The notes: generated by a model not told the origin, from the sequence alone. DNA of 58,771 bases from Nitrosospira sp. 56-18 (GCA_001899235.1 MKVR01000035.1:1-58771), one strand, 5' to 3'. Counted from the stretch's first letter, positions 1 to 9,087 are shown. A program made the numbers and translations.

Positions 1-24
1 GGGATGCCAGACCGCGCTAAAGTA

Positions 25-255
25 TACATGGGGCGCCAGCAGCCCGCTACGGGGTCGCATCTTCCTTCGGAAGAAACTGCTCCGCCCTGCGCGGTCTCGC
101 CCGATTTTACCGCAACCCTTATGGGACGGGACTTTGCTGGCGGTCTGCCTTGTCAGGCTCCTGGCGAAGGGGATCAACCATTCGCGTCGTCGCCTTTCGC
201 GCATCCCATCCCGCAAAGCCACCGCCGCGCCAGCGGAGATTTATTCAGCGCTTCC
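25..255 (-). repeat. Dispersed intergenic repeat, family A, long copy
   Basis: Read on the minus strand this begins GGAAGCGCTGAATAAATCTC at about 255. It continues through a GC-rich block (CGCTGGCGCGGCGGTGG, then TTTGCGGGATGGGAT) and ends near a block AGGAAGATGCGACCCCG. The same ordered blocks recur at 24955-25085. Shorter pieces occur at 8527-8549, 25392-25440 and 45067-45082. This copy carries roughly 100 extra bases in the middle compared with the 24955 copy. The repeat lies downstream of the TPR-like gene, and no convincing gene is seen in 1-352. Confidence 0.6.
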
Positions 256-352
256 TTAAAATTGCTGCCCACGCATCCGGCTGACCGGGATCACGGGCAG
301 GCGTGCGGTCCATGGTTCACGATAGAACTGGCTGCCATCAAGGCGTTATTCG

Positions 353-2098
353 CTATCTCCCTATGCGTGAGGCCGTCAGTTCTATATCAGCATCCTTCCA
401 GGCCTTTTTGAAGCGTGCCTCGATGACTTCCGCTTCGGCTTCCTTCTTCTGGGCGCGCAGGGCCTGCAACAACCCGAAAAGGGCCCAGCCATTTTCACGG
501 TTGCGTTGCAGGTCGTTCCAGTAGACCGTTTCCGCCTCATCCGGATATCCCGCCTCGATCAGGATGGCGCCCAGCGCGAGCCGCGGCGGATAATGCCATT
601 CCGCGGGTTCCGTATAAACCAGCGCGTCCTCATAGCGGACCGCACGTTCAAGATGCGCGATGGCCGAATCGAATTTGCCGCGCGCGGCGTCGATTTCACC
701 GGCCAGCACTTCGGGAGCGATCCTGAGCACCGTTCGTGTCGTGTTCTTGGATAAGAGTGCGCCGTCCAGGCCTGGATCCTTCATGATCTCGCGCAAACTT
801 CCCAGTTCCTGATCGGCCCTGGGGAGATCTCCCGTTGCCACGAATGCGAGGCCCCGGACATAGTGCCAGATCCCGTTGAGGAACAGGTTCGTCGCGGGAG
901 GCGAGGGCTCATCGAGTATCTCCTGCCAGTGCCCGAACCTCGCCAGAACCAAATAAGGCACCATGCGGAATTTGGCAGTGAGGGGTATTGCCTTCAGCGT
1001 GGCATCGTCTATCTTGCTGGCGGTCTGGCGGGCCATTTTGATCGCCATGCCACTTCGGCCGCTTGCCGTAGCAGAAAACGAAAGAAAATCGATGTTATGA
1101 GGATAATAGGCCATAGGGTACAATCCCTGTGCCTGGCATTGGGCGATGTAGTCCTCGTCGGCCGCTATTGCCAACTCGTTGCTTTTTATCGCATCCATAT
1201 AACGGCCCACTCGCTGATAGATATGCGATGGCATGTGTATCATGTGCCCCGCTGCGGGCATCAGCGGAAGCAGGGCGTCCGCGGCTTGCTCCGCGCGCTC
1301 CGGCGTGGCGGTCGGCTCCAGCAGGTGAATCTGCATGTGCAATGCGGCCGGGTGCGCGGGATGGCGACGCAGCACGTCCCCGGTCAGCGCAACGATCTCG
1401 GCCGTTCCCTCATAGGGGGCTCCATCACGCATCCAGTATCCCCAGGGACGAATGTCCATTACTGATTCCACATAAAGCATCGCGATATCGGGGTCAGCGG
1501 GAAAACGCCGATGCACCGTCTGCATTGCCTGCGCATAGGCCTTGTCATTGGCCGTGCGATCTGCGGCATTGCCCGAATAGCGTTTCTCCAGTGCGATGAT
1601 CAGTGCCTGCTCCCTTTGCGAGGCCGATCCCATCAGCGATTTCGCCTTCTGCACCAGCTTCAAGGCATCGGGTTCATCCTTGGGATCCATTGGTGCGTTT
1701 ATATTGGGACCCAGTACCAGCGCCTGGCCCCAGTACGCCATCGCCAGCACGGAATCGAGCCGTGCGGCTTCGCGGAATGCACGCCCCGCTTCGGCATGGT
1801 TGAACCCGTAGGCCAGGTTGATGCCCTGGTTGATGAAGAGCTGCGCTCTTTTATTTCGCGTGCTGACCGGGAATGCATGAGTCCCGAGGTTCTGCAGCCT
1901 GGGCGCCATTTGCCCATCCGGTCCCGGCTGATTCGCCATGGGGGAAGCTTCATAATGCTTGTGGGTCGGGCCTTGCGCCGCAGGGGCCTGGCGTTGTTCG
2001 CCCGGAACCGCGTCGCGCGCTTCCGAGGATGTACCGAAAACACTTGCCCCAACCAGTACCAGTCCCATTATCAGGGAATTAAAAGTACGGGATTCCAT
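353..2098 (-). CDS. Secreted TPR-like repeat protein
   Basis: A 581-residue protein of unknown function. The ATG at 2098 is chosen because AAGGAG lies just upstream; a start nine codons earlier has no such site. Residues 1-30 form a signal peptide (hydrophobic stretch LIMGLVLVGASVFG followed by small residues), so it should be exported. The rest is alpha-helical with TPR-like helix pairs, for example around NLAYGFNHAEAGRAFREAA and YQRVGRYMDAIKSNELA, plus a His-rich segment (HMIHMPSHIYQR). These resemble large TPR proteins found near metal or redox genes, but no enzyme motif is visible. It is preceded by the DUF4242 gene on the same strand with a 45-base gap, so they may be co-transcribed. Secretion is well supported; function is not known. 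Confidence 0.8.
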   Translation of the reverse strand: MESRTFNSLIMGLVLVGASVFGTSSEARDAVPGEQRQAPAAQGPTHKHYEASPMANQPGPDGQMAPRLQNLGTHAFPVSTRNKRAQLFINQGINLAYGFNHAEAGRAFREAARLDSVLAMAYWGQALVLGPNINAPMDPKDEPDALKLVQKAKSLMGSASQREQALIIALEKRYSGNAADRTANDKAYAQAMQTVHRRFPADPDIAMLYVESVMDIRPWGYWMRDGAPYEGTAEIVALTGDVLRRHPAHPAALHMQIHLLEPTATPERAEQAADALLPLMPAAGHMIHMPSHIYQRVGRYMDAIKSNELAIAADEDYIAQCQAQGLYPMAYYPHNIDFLSFSATASGRSGMAIKMARQTASKIDDATLKAIPLTAKFRMVPYLVLARFGHWQEILDEPSPPATNLFLNGIWHYVRGLAFVATGDLPRADQELGSLREIMKDPGLDGALLSKNTTRTVLRIAPEVLAGEIDAARGKFDSAIAHLERAVRYEDALVYTEPAEWHYPPRLALGAILIEAGYPDEAETVYWNDLQRNRENGWALFGLLQALRAQKKEAEAEVIEARFKKAWKDADIELTASRIGR

Positions 2099-2143
2099 TG
2101 CGTCTCCTTGAAAGTATTTTTGCAATCAAAAGGGTATCTTTGT

Positions 2144-2443
2144 CTATTGTCCAGATTCCGCGTTCTGGCAACTCTCCGCCGTGGTGGGATCGATTACGGA
2201 CAGGATGCGGGAAACACGATTTGCGGGAAAATTTCCTTGCTCGGCGTGAGCTCTTATGGCCGTCTCGTCGGGCGCAATGTAGACGCAATAAATCCTGTCG
2301 CCGGTCACATAGCTCTCCACCCACTGGACTGGAGATCGCATGCTGGCAAGCACACTGCATGATTTTTGCGAAATGGCTTGCAGATCCTGCGCGGTGAACG
2401 AGCCTGCTTCGGGAATTTCACGTTCAATGATGAATTTGGGCAT
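2144..2443 (-). CDS. DUF4242 family small protein
   Basis: A 99-residue protein opening MPKFIIEREIPEAG with the strongly conserved stretch WVESYVTGDRIYCVYIAPDE, which I recognise as DUF4242 (SCO4226-like, ferredoxin-like alpha/beta fold; a Streptomyces member binds nickel). No signal peptide is present, so it is cytoplasmic. The start at 2443 is supported by AGGAGG a few bases upstream. Its promoter region (2444-2519) contains ACCAGTCGT, which recurs in the promoter of the neighbouring TetR gene, so repression by that TetR protein is likely. What it binds or does here cannot be told from sequence. Confidence 0.85.
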   Translation of the reverse strand: MPKFIIEREIPEAGSFTAQDLQAISQKSCSVLASMRSPVQWVESYVTGDRIYCVYIAPDETAIRAHAEQGNFPANRVSRILSVIDPTTAESCQNAESGQ

Positions 2444-2480
2444 GTATGCCTCCTATTTCTGGTTGATATGGTTAAATATG

Positions 2481-2493
2481 ACCAGTCGTTTTA
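2481..2493 (+). promoter_or_regulatory. Putative TetR operator, copy 1
   Basis: ACCAGTCGTTTTA lies 38-50 bases upstream of the DUF4242 start. The same motif with one mismatch (ACCAGTCGTATTA) is found on the minus strand just upstream of the TetR start. The site is centred on an imperfect inverted repeat GAC-CA-GTC (2480-2487). A shared motif in front of a TetR gene and its neighbour is the usual pattern of autoregulation; binding is inferred. Confidence 0.5.
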
Positions 2494-2519
2494 ATAAAAT
2501 GGAAAAAAATTAGCGAGAT

Positions 2520-3128
2520 TCAAGGGGCTTGATGAGGCCTGAAAAAGTCGCCGAGCAGATCCTGGCAGCACTGCCTGACGGGCCCGGATGATTTTTCGAT
2601 TTTCGCTCTCAGCAAGGCTCCCTGCCAGGTATTGACCAATAAATCGGCCATGCCCGCTGCCGGTTTGTCTGTTCTAACCGTGCCTTGCTGCTGCGCCTTG
2701 GCCAAACCGGATTGCAGCAAATCCCGATAGCGGTTAACAGCCATCTGGAGGGATTGCTGGCAAAGCGGGCTGGTATCCCCGATCTCGCCCATTAGATTGC
2801 CAAGCAGGCAGCCCCCCTTGAAATCGTTTTTTTCCAGTTCCGCGACAAGCTCATCGAAGTAACGCTGTATCGCTCCTAGTGCGTCCGTCCCGGATTGTTG
2901 TAAATGAGTGGTCAGTTGGATGATAAAGGGATCCACGTAATGCTGGATGACCTTGGCGCCAAAATCTTCCTTGCTCTCGAAATAATTATAAAAAGAGCCT
3001 TTGGGAATATGCACCGCATCCAGAATCTCCTGGAGCCCGGTGCCGTGGTAGCCTTGCCGCATGAGCATGCTCACACCTTGATTCAACAGGTTGTCCCGGT
3101 TCGATTCCTTTTTCGCAGATCGAGGCAT
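2520..3128 (-). CDS. TetR/AcrR family transcriptional repressor
   Basis: A 202-residue protein starting MPRSAKKESNRDNLL. The N-terminal helix-turn-helix is clear (TGLQEILDAVHIPKGSFYNYF, roughly residues 33-53). The C-terminal ligand domain carries GGCLLGNLMGEIGD, a cysteine-containing motif like that of NemR-type repressors of electrophile or oxidant response genes. The reading frame continues upstream with no stop to about 3389, but that stretch looks non-coding, so the ATG at 3128 is preferred. It is likely to control itself and the adjacent DUF4242 gene through the repeated ACCAGTCGT site. The inducer is unknown. Confidence 0.88.
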   Translation of the reverse strand: MPRSAKKESNRDNLLNQGVSMLMRQGYHGTGLQEILDAVHIPKGSFYNYFESKEDFGAKVIQHYVDPFIIQLTTHLQQSGTDALGAIQRYFDELVAELEKNDFKGGCLLGNLMGEIGDTSPLCQQSLQMAVNRYRDLLQSGLAKAQQQGTVRTDKPAAGMADLLVNTWQGALLRAKIEKSSGPVRQCCQDLLGDFFRPHQAP

Positions 3129-3135
3129 GGGAGAA

Positions 3136-3148
3136 TAATACGACTGGT
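3136..3148 (-). promoter_or_regulatory. Putative TetR operator, copy 2
   Basis: Read on the minus strand this is ACCAGTCGTATTA, ending eight bases before the TetR start codon. It matches 2481-2493 at 12 of 13 positions. Its location over the expected promoter or leader of the regulator suits autorepression. Confidence 0.5.
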
Positions 3149-3318
3149 TGTCTTTATTTGTCAATTGCTTTTTGCTCGATGATTTGAAGCAGAGAATGCG
3201 AAGAGAAACAGGTACGAGGCGGTGGATAGGTTTATGGAAAAGGACTGCAAGCCGCAGCGAGGGTATCGGCGAACACGGAAATGCCAGCGCGCCGGCCGCC
3301 TGAACAGGATTTGATCGA

Positions 3319-3519
3319 TCAGGCCGTGCGCCGCTGCAAACTCCGATGGGGGAGGAATTCGTGACTGCAATGGTTTCCTCCTTCTTCAATCAGAATTGAA
3401 ATTCCTTCGGGTGCGAAGGAGGTGTCCGATTCGAGGCGAAGAAACAGATCGTCCAGCCGGGCATTTTCCGTCGGATCTCCGCTCAGGCCGAACAAGTCTA
3501 AAAGTTGAGGTTTTTTCAC
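3319..3519 (-). CDS. Possible small protein, unknown
   Basis: A 66-codon frame with a GTG start at 3519, preceded by GGAGA. The peptide begins MKKPQLLDLFGLSGDPTE and has the mixed acidic/hydrophobic composition of a real protein, but I recognise no family. It sits alone between the TetR gene and the large regulator. It could be a chance frame. Confidence 0.3.
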   Translation of the reverse strand: MKKPQLLDLFGLSGDPTENARLDDLFLRLESDTSFAPEGISILIEEGGNHCSHEFLPHRSLQRRTA

Positions 3520-3763
3520 GGGGTCTCCATAACATTGCGTGCGATTATCAACAAATACCAGCTCCTGCAGATACCATCCACCCCCGCTTCCTTGCGCTTT
3601 TCCGTCATCCGGGTTGTGCTGGTCTTGCGAGACCAGCCAGACATGACGATCCGGAAGCGCGGTGATTGGACGATACCGAACCCGGATCGGGAAGTCGTAA
3701 AGAAACGGTCAAATATCGGTTAAATTTCGAGGGTGGGAACAGTTTCCGCCCGGATCGGTTGCC

Positions 3764-3801
3764 CATTCCCATCATTGGGAGAATAATCCGGATGGGGAAT
3801 G
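3764..3801 (+). other. Imperfect stem-loop upstream of large regulator
   Basis: CATTCCCATC at 3764-3773 can pair with GATGGGGAATG at 3791-3801 with one bulged base. It lies about 160 bases before the regulator start. The rest of 3520-3961 shows no gene I would defend. Confidence 0.3.
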
Positions 3802-3961
3802 TTGCTTGAGCCGCCAGCCTTGCCGGCGTGGCGCCCCGGATAATCTGAGTTCATGCAGGAGCTGTCTGGAAATGCGAGGCCTGGCCTGTCCATAAACATG
3901 CAGGAACGCAGATGCGAGGATAGAATTGGCCGGTCAAGAAAAAGGAAAAAAAGGGGATGGC

Positions 3962-6900
3962 ATGAGTCAGGTGAGTGAACCGCGAGAAAACTGCTGGCAG
4001 TTTCATGCGTTTCGGCTGGATAAGAAAAATGCCACCTTATGGCATATTGACGAGGTGGTCCCGTTACGCCCCAAGAATTTTTCAGCGCTGTGCTATCTGG
4101 TCGAACGGCATGGTCAACTGGTGACCAAGGATGAGTTGCTGGATGAGGTATGGCAAGGCCGCTGCGTAGGGGATTCGGTGCTGAAAGTCTGCATCAACGA
4201 GCTGCGTCAGGCATTAGGGGACGACGCTCGCACCCCTGCCTACCTGGTAACGGTGGCACGCCGTGGCTATCGATTTATTGCTCCCGTTACCGTACCTGCA
4301 TTACGGCCGGAAAGAGAGGAATACGCCCCGCGCATCCCGCCCGGAAATGGTGACCGGGGCCACTCGTTCATCAGATCCGGCTGCCGGATTCTCCGGGATA
4401 TGCCCAGGACGCAATTGACGGCTGCCTGGCAACGCTCCCTGGAACACTCCCGCCAGATCCTGTTCCTGGCAGGCGAACCTGGAATCGGCAAGACCACGCT
4501 TATCGAGATGTTTCTGGAGGAGATTCGCCATCATGCTCCCATGATCCTGCGCATGCGCTGCGTCAGGCACCTGGGCCAGGGCGAAGCGCTGCTTCCGGTG
4601 ATCGAGGCCATCGAGAAGCGTTGCCGCGCAGCGGAAGGCGCCGGATTGATCGGGCTATTGCGTCGCCATGCGCCCATCTGGCTCGCGCAATTGCCATCAG
4701 TGCTGCCGCCGGTGGAGAGAGAAGTTCTCCAGCGCGAAATTTTCGGCGCCAGCCGCGAACGGATGATACGGGAAGGGTGCGAGCTGCTGGAAGCCATCGC
4801 CCGGGAGGCGCCTTTGATTCTCGTCTTCGAGGATCTCCACTGGAGCGACCACGCTACCCTGGATTTGCTGAGCCTGCTGGCCCAGAGAGACGAACCGGCG
4901 CAGCTTTTTGCAATAGCCAGCTACCGTCCGGCCGATGCCAGCCGGCAGGCTCATCCGCTTGTTTCGATTCACGAGGAGCTGGTGTCGCGCCGCATAGGCT
5001 CGGAGGTTGTCCTGGAGCCATTTTCCCTGGACGAGGTGAACGATTACCTCTCCCGGCGCTTTCCTGGCATTCGCGTTTCGCGCTCGATTGGCGAAGCTCT
5101 TTTCCGCCGTACCAGCGGGCTCCCTCTGTTCGTTTCCGATCTGGTCGAATATCTGGTGGCGCAGCACCCGAACTGGCCCGTTTCTCACGAGCCCATGGCC
5201 GAGAAAGGATTGCCGCAAGGCATCCACCGCATGATCGAAAGCGAGATCGGGAGGTTGAGCCCGAATGAACAGCAAATGCTGGATGCCGCCAGCGCTATCG
5301 GCGCTCATTTTTCCGCGATATTGCTGAGCTCCGTGCTCGGCATGGAACTGGCCGAGGTGGATCGCTGCTGCGATGGGCTGGCTCGGCGCGGCCAGGTATT
5401 GCTTCGGGATGGCATGGAGCAGCGCGCCGACGGCAGCGTTGCCGGCAGCTATGCATTCCGCCATGCGCTCTATGTCGAGGTGCTCTATCAGCGGCTTGCT
5501 CCCGGACAGGCGATCCGGCTGCATTTCCGCATAGGCGAGGCGATCGAGCGGGAAGGCGACAAGCAGGATCTGACGCATGCAGCGCAGGCCGCCCTGCATT
5601 TCGAGAGAGGATGGGACTGGAGCCGGGCGATCAGCTATCTGGCGCAGGCGGCTGCCAGATCATCGCAGCGTTTTGCCAATCGGCAGGCCCATGATTATCT
5701 TGCGCGCGCGCTGGCGATGGTCGAGCGTTTGCCGGCGGAAGGCCAGGCTGAGACCCGCATGAGCCTGCTGAAGCAGTCATCGGCAATCAAGCGCTCGATG
5801 GGGGAAATGGCGGGAGCCAAGGCGGATCTCGAGAATCTGCTTGCCTGCGCCATCGCCTCGGGAGACCTGAGAAACGAGGTCACGGCGTTTCTCGAACTGA
5901 GCCGCATCCTGGCCTGGATGGACAGCCGCAAATGCCGCGAACGGGCCGAACAGGCGCTGATGCGTGCCAAGGTCCTGGGAGACCCGATTCTTCAATCCAT
6001 AGCGGAAGGCATATGGGGCGGGATGAATCTTCTATTTGGTCCATGGCGCCCCGAGCATGCGCGTGCATGCTACCACGCCATGGAGTTGGCGCGGGCTACC
6101 GCAAACCCTCTCGTCCTGCACTCCCGGCTGACGCAGCATGTTTATATCGAAACGCTGGCCTCGCGCTACCGGCATGCCTGCCTGACGGCTGAAGAGGCCC
6201 TGGCCCTGTCGCGTACCCTGGGCGATGGCTATATGTTCATGATCGGCCACTATTATTATGGCCTGGCTTTGCTGCATTCCGGCGACTGGGGAAGGTTGCG
6301 GGAAATATCCGAGGAAAGCCGGCGCGCGTTCGAACGCAACTGCGACGACGCGAGCCTGCCTCTTCGCCTGCATTCCCAGATTTTGACAGCCTGGCTCCAT
6401 GTGGAGGCAGGGGATTTTGAAAGCGCGAGGGTCTTGTGCGAAGAGGCACTGCCTCAGGATGCCGGCCGCTGGGCACTCTTTATCCGTATTCATTTTGCAG
6501 CCATACATGGCCGGGCGCTGCTTGGGCTTGGGGATCAGAAAGGAGCAATCCGTTGTTTCGAAGTTTTTTTCCAGGCCGAGCAGGACGAATCGCTGCCCAT
6601 AGCCCGCAATTATTTTTTTCCGGCGTGCCAGGGAGTGTGCGAAGCCTGGCTATCCCTGGGTGAATTTGGAAAGGCTCGCCATTATGCCCTGCGCCTGCAT
6701 GAATTCTCGGCTGCCGCTCCCGAACGCAGCTATCTTGCCATCAGTCTTGTCCTGCTTGCCGCTATCGATCTAATGGAGGGATCATTGGATGAGGCGGATA
6801 TCCGGCTCGCCGAGGCGCTCGGGATCGTGGCCGAGGCCGATATCCCGCTGGCCGCCTGGCGCGTTTATGGCGCAGCCGAGAAATTTCACGATTTGCGCGG

Positions 6901-7120
6901 CCAGGCAGAGCTGGCGAGCCAATTCCGGTTCAGAAAGCGGCAGGCGATAGAGCAACTGCTCGACTCGCTTCACGAAGCCGACCCCCTGGGAGAAAGCCTG
7001 CAGGGTTTGAAGGATATCTCATTTCCAGCCACCCAGAAGAGCAGGGTTGATGCTTCGCCCGAGATTCCTGAGCGGGGGCAGCGGCGCGGGCTGGTCGCCA
7101 TGCATCCGGATGCCGGTTGA
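3962..7120 (+). CDS. Large winged-helix / AAA ATPase / TPR transcriptional regulator
   Basis: About 1052 residues. Residues roughly 10-105 form an OmpR/CadC-type winged-helix DNA-binding domain (RPKNFSALCYLVERHGQLVT through VARRGYRFIAPV). An AAA-type ATPase follows with Walker A GEPGIGKTT and Walker B LILVFEDLHWSD. The C-terminal 600 residues are repeated helical hairpins, as in MalT/SARP-like STAND regulators. Such proteins hold a multidomain switch in an ADP-bound off state until a ligand allows ATP binding and oligomerisation. No receiver domain is present. A TTG 12 codons earlier is possible, but the ATG at 3962 follows a GGGGA-like ribosome site. It stands alone, so its target is unknown; the DUF2278 gene downstream on the same strand is 350 bases away with its own promoter. 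Confidence 0.9.
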   Translation: MSQVSEPRENCWQFHAFRLDKKNATLWHIDEVVPLRPKNFSALCYLVERHGQLVTKDELLDEVWQGRCVGDSVLKVCINELRQALGDDARTPAYLVTVARRGYRFIAPVTVPALRPEREEYAPRIPPGNGDRGHSFIRSGCRILRDMPRTQLTAAWQRSLEHSRQILFLAGEPGIGKTTLIEMFLEEIRHHAPMILRMRCVRHLGQGEALLPVIEAIEKRCRAAEGAGLIGLLRRHAPIWLAQLPSVLPPVEREVLQREIFGASRERMIREGCELLEAIAREAPLILVFEDLHWSDHATLDLLSLLAQRDEPAQLFAIASYRPADASRQAHPLVSIHEELVSRRIGSEVVLEPFSLDEVNDYLSRRFPGIRVSRSIGEALFRRTSGLPLFVSDLVEYLVAQHPNWPVSHEPMAEKGLPQGIHRMIESEIGRLSPNEQQMLDAASAIGAHFSAILLSSVLGMELAEVDRCCDGLARRGQVLLRDGMEQRADGSVAGSYAFRHALYVEVLYQRLAPGQAIRLHFRIGEAIEREGDKQDLTHAAQAALHFERGWDWSRAISYLAQAAARSSQRFANRQAHDYLARALAMVERLPAEGQAETRMSLLKQSSAIKRSMGEMAGAKADLENLLACAIASGDLRNEVTAFLELSRILAWMDSRKCRERAEQALMRAKVLGDPILQSIAEGIWGGMNLLFGPWRPEHARACYHAMELARATANPLVLHSRLTQHVYIETLASRYRHACLTAEEALALSRTLGDGYMFMIGHYYYGLALLHSGDWGRLREISEESRRAFERNCDDASLPLRLHSQILTAWLHVEAGDFESARVLCEEALPQDAGRWALFIRIHFAAIHGRALLGLGDQKGAIRCFEVFFQAEQDESLPIARNYFFPACQGVCEAWLSLGEFGKARHYALRLHEFSAAAPERSYLAISLVLLAAIDLMEGSLDEADIRLAEALGIVAEADIPLAAWRVYGAAEKFHDLRGQAELASQFRFRKRQAIEQLLDSLHEADPLGESLQGLKDISFPATQKSRVDASPEIPERGQRRGLVAMHPDAG

Positions 7121-7156
7121 CTGGCATTTCCCTGGTGCTGCAGATGTGTTTCTGAT

Positions 7157-7177
7157 GGGTTGCGTTTCACTCCACCC
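7157..7177 (+). repeat. 21-bp dispersed intergenic motif, copy 1
   Basis: GGGTTGCGTTTCACTCCACCC is repeated exactly, in inverted orientation, at 40433-40453. Both copies are intergenic. Confidence 0.7.
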
Positions 7178-7357
7178 ATCCTACCGTTGCGACCGCTGCT
7201 GCCGCTGGTTTCAAAATAAAACCCGATTGGCGCGCGCCGTTCGCGCGAAAAATGCCGCCAACATATTCCTCGCCTGGCGGCAGTGAATCGAAGCAGGTGC
7301 TTGAGCTGCGGGCTGTCATCTTCTGGCCGCCATTCTTCAGCCGGGGCAACGGATGAT

Positions 7358-7386
7358 TTGCTTTTTTCGATTTTACGGCTATAAAT
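7358..7386 (+). promoter_or_regulatory. Candidate sigma-70 promoter for DUF2278 gene
   Basis: TTGCTT at 7358-7363 and TATAAAT at 7380-7386 are separated by 16 bases and lie about 90 bases before the start codon, in a locally AT-rich stretch. This is inferred from consensus only. Confidence 0.35.
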
Positions 7387-7473
7387 ACAATAACAGCTCT
7401 TTATAAATGTAGGCGCCGGCGCTGATGCAACACCGGCGGCGCTTCCAATTCCAATAACCGGGAAATCGAAAAA

Positions 7474-8526
7474 ATGCCACTGAAATCCTATGGAGTACTG
7501 AAGGGCCGCCCCGTGGGCCGCCAACTCGGCTCAGGCGCCAATCCACACTACCAGATCCATATCGTCGATGACACTACGCACTACCGCATTGCAGTGAATG
7601 TGGCTTCGCAAATGGCTCCCTCCGAGCTTGAATTTCTGGTGGACTCGCGCTTCGATCATCCGATCCTGGCCGAGCTCGCCAACATACCGCTGGGGTGGCT
7701 TGCGCTTCCACCGCGGCCTGGCGGTCTTGCGCTGGATTTTATCCGGGGAAATCTGCTCGACCCGCGCGATATGCGCGTGCTCCCGTTCAATGTTCCGGGT
7801 CCCGACAACGATTTGAACGAAAAAATCGACCAGTTCGTGCAGCGCGCGATGGCCGATGAAGATGCGCAGATGTATGCGTTCGGCGAACGCTGGGGACCGG
7901 AGAACAATGTGACAGACAAGATATTCGGCTTTGTTCCTGGCAATGGCGTTCACGACATTCATATGAACCAGGGTAATGCGGGGCGTTTCGTAGGGGATGA
8001 TGGCGTGTACCAGGATGGCGCGCTGATGTTTCATTTCCCCAGGACCAGCCAGTGGGTTGCCGTATTCCTGAAATTCCAGTCCCAGACCTGGCACACCGAT
8101 GACAGGACCGGGCACCAAACCCGGGCGGCAACCAGCGGCCCGCCTTCGGACCGGAATATCGTATCCAATCCGTTCATCCCTGGCGGGCAGCCTGGCCCGG
8201 AAATGCCGGATGGGGCGGTCCGCATCGTCGCTGCGCTGGTCAACAGCATGCAGTCGCCCGAAATCGAGTTCGTCACGCTTCTGAACACTACCCCTGAAAC
8301 CATTCCGCTGGGGGGATGGCAGATCGCGGACCGGGACAAGAACAGGATGAGCCTCGCGGGTTCCATCGCGGCTGGAGAGACTCTGCGGATACAGCTGCTG
8401 CCGCCTGTTTTCCTTCCCAACAAGGGCGGGATCATCACGCTTCTGAACGATCGCGGGTTGCGTGTGGACGGCGTGGCCTACACCGGCGCCCAGGCAGGCA
8501 ACCCGGGCTGGACGGTGAAATTCTAG
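7474..8526 (+). CDS. DUF2278 family protein with lamin-tail-like C-terminus
   Basis: A 350-residue protein. Residues 1-215 match DUF2278 (YukJ-like): the opening MPLKSYGVLKGRPVGRQ, then NPHYQIHIVD, and a core with GNGVHDIHMNQGN and WVAVFLKFQSQTWHTDD. The last 110 residues (IEFVTLLNTTPETIPLGGWQ, then GIITLLNDRG) look like a lamin-tail beta-sandwich often fused to this family. No signal peptide or catalytic signature is evident, and the function of the family is unknown. It is followed by a strong hairpin that separates it from the convergent CpxP-like gene. Confidence 0.85.
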   Translation: MPLKSYGVLKGRPVGRQLGSGANPHYQIHIVDDTTHYRIAVNVASQMAPSELEFLVDSRFDHPILAELANIPLGWLALPPRPGGLALDFIRGNLLDPRDMRVLPFNVPGPDNDLNEKIDQFVQRAMADEDAQMYAFGERWGPENNVTDKIFGFVPGNGVHDIHMNQGNAGRFVGDDGVYQDGALMFHFPRTSQWVAVFLKFQSQTWHTDDRTGHQTRAATSGPPSDRNIVSNPFIPGGQPGPEMPDGAVRIVAALVNSMQSPEIEFVTLLNTTPETIPLGGWQIADRDKNRMSLAGSIAAGETLRIQLLPPVFLPNKGGIITLLNDRGLRVDGVAYTGAQAGNPGWTVKF

Positions 8527-8549
8527 GGAAGCGCTGAACAAGTCTCCGC
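8527..8549 (+). repeat. Repeat family A, 5' fragment
   Basis: GGAAGCGCTGAACAAGTCTC begins directly after the DUF2278 stop codon and matches the start of the longer family A copies. Confidence 0.5.
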
Positions 8550-8556
8550 CGACGCC

Positions 8557-8580
8557 GCGGCCCGGCCTGAGCCGGGCCGC
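8557..8580. terminator. GC-rich hairpin between convergent genes
   Basis: GCGGCCCGGC, loop CTGA, GCCGGGCCGC: a perfect 10-bp stem located between the convergent DUF2278 and CpxP-like genes. No long T-run follows, so it is a likely but not canonical bidirectional terminator. Confidence 0.6.
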
Positions 8581-8595
8581 ATACGATATTGCACC

Positions 8596-9087
8596 TCAGC
8601 TTTTGCCGCGATGCCCCGATTTTTCACGCATCTGGTTCATCTGCTCCCGCTGCGCATCAGTCAGAATATCCTGGATCTCCCCCCGTACCTTGCTGCGCTG
8701 GACGATCAGGTCCGCCACCAGTTGGCCGCGTTCCTGCGCCAATGCTGCTACCTGGCTGCTATCGCTCTTGCCGCTGCGGGCCAGTTGCTTTAGCGCCTTG
8801 CGGTTGGTTTGCATCTTTTCCCGCAGGTTGGCTCGCTGGGGTTGCGATTTTTGCAAAACCGCCTGGACCGAAGAGCGCTGTTCCGCCGTCAGTTTGAGGC
8901 GATCGGTCATCCGGTCCAGAAATTTTTCTCCTCCGTGCATGCCTTCTCCTTTCATTCCGGAATGCCTGCCATGGTGGCAGTCATGCCAGGTTTTGGTCGA
9001 ATTGCTGTTGTCCGGGCCGGGAGCGGCCAGAACCATGCTGCTTGCCAGCAGGCCGCTGATCAATACGATTTTCGCGATGGATTTCAT
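8596..9087 (-). CDS. Spy/CpxP family periplasmic protein
   Basis: A 163-residue protein with a signal peptide (MKSIAKIVLISGLLASSMVL, cut near ALAA-like small residues). Mature features are a His-rich stretch (WHDCHHGRHSGMKGEGMHGG) and the two family LTxxQ motifs, LTAEQ and LTDAQ, within a mostly helical, highly charged protein. Family members are periplasmic chaperones or feedback modulators of envelope stress; the His/Met cluster suggests metal contact. The ATG at 9087 follows TAGGAGACATCAGCTC. It is divergent from the response regulator/sensor pair, with a perfect CpxR box in the shared upstream region, so it is very likely a Cpx target. Confidence 0.88.
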   Translation of the reverse strand: MKSIAKIVLISGLLASSMVLAAPGPDNSNSTKTWHDCHHGRHSGMKGEGMHGGEKFLDRMTDRLKLTAEQRSSVQAVLQKSQPQRANLREKMQTNRKALKQLARSGKSDSSQVAALAQERGQLVADLIVQRSKVRGEIQDILTDAQREQMNQMREKSGHRGKS

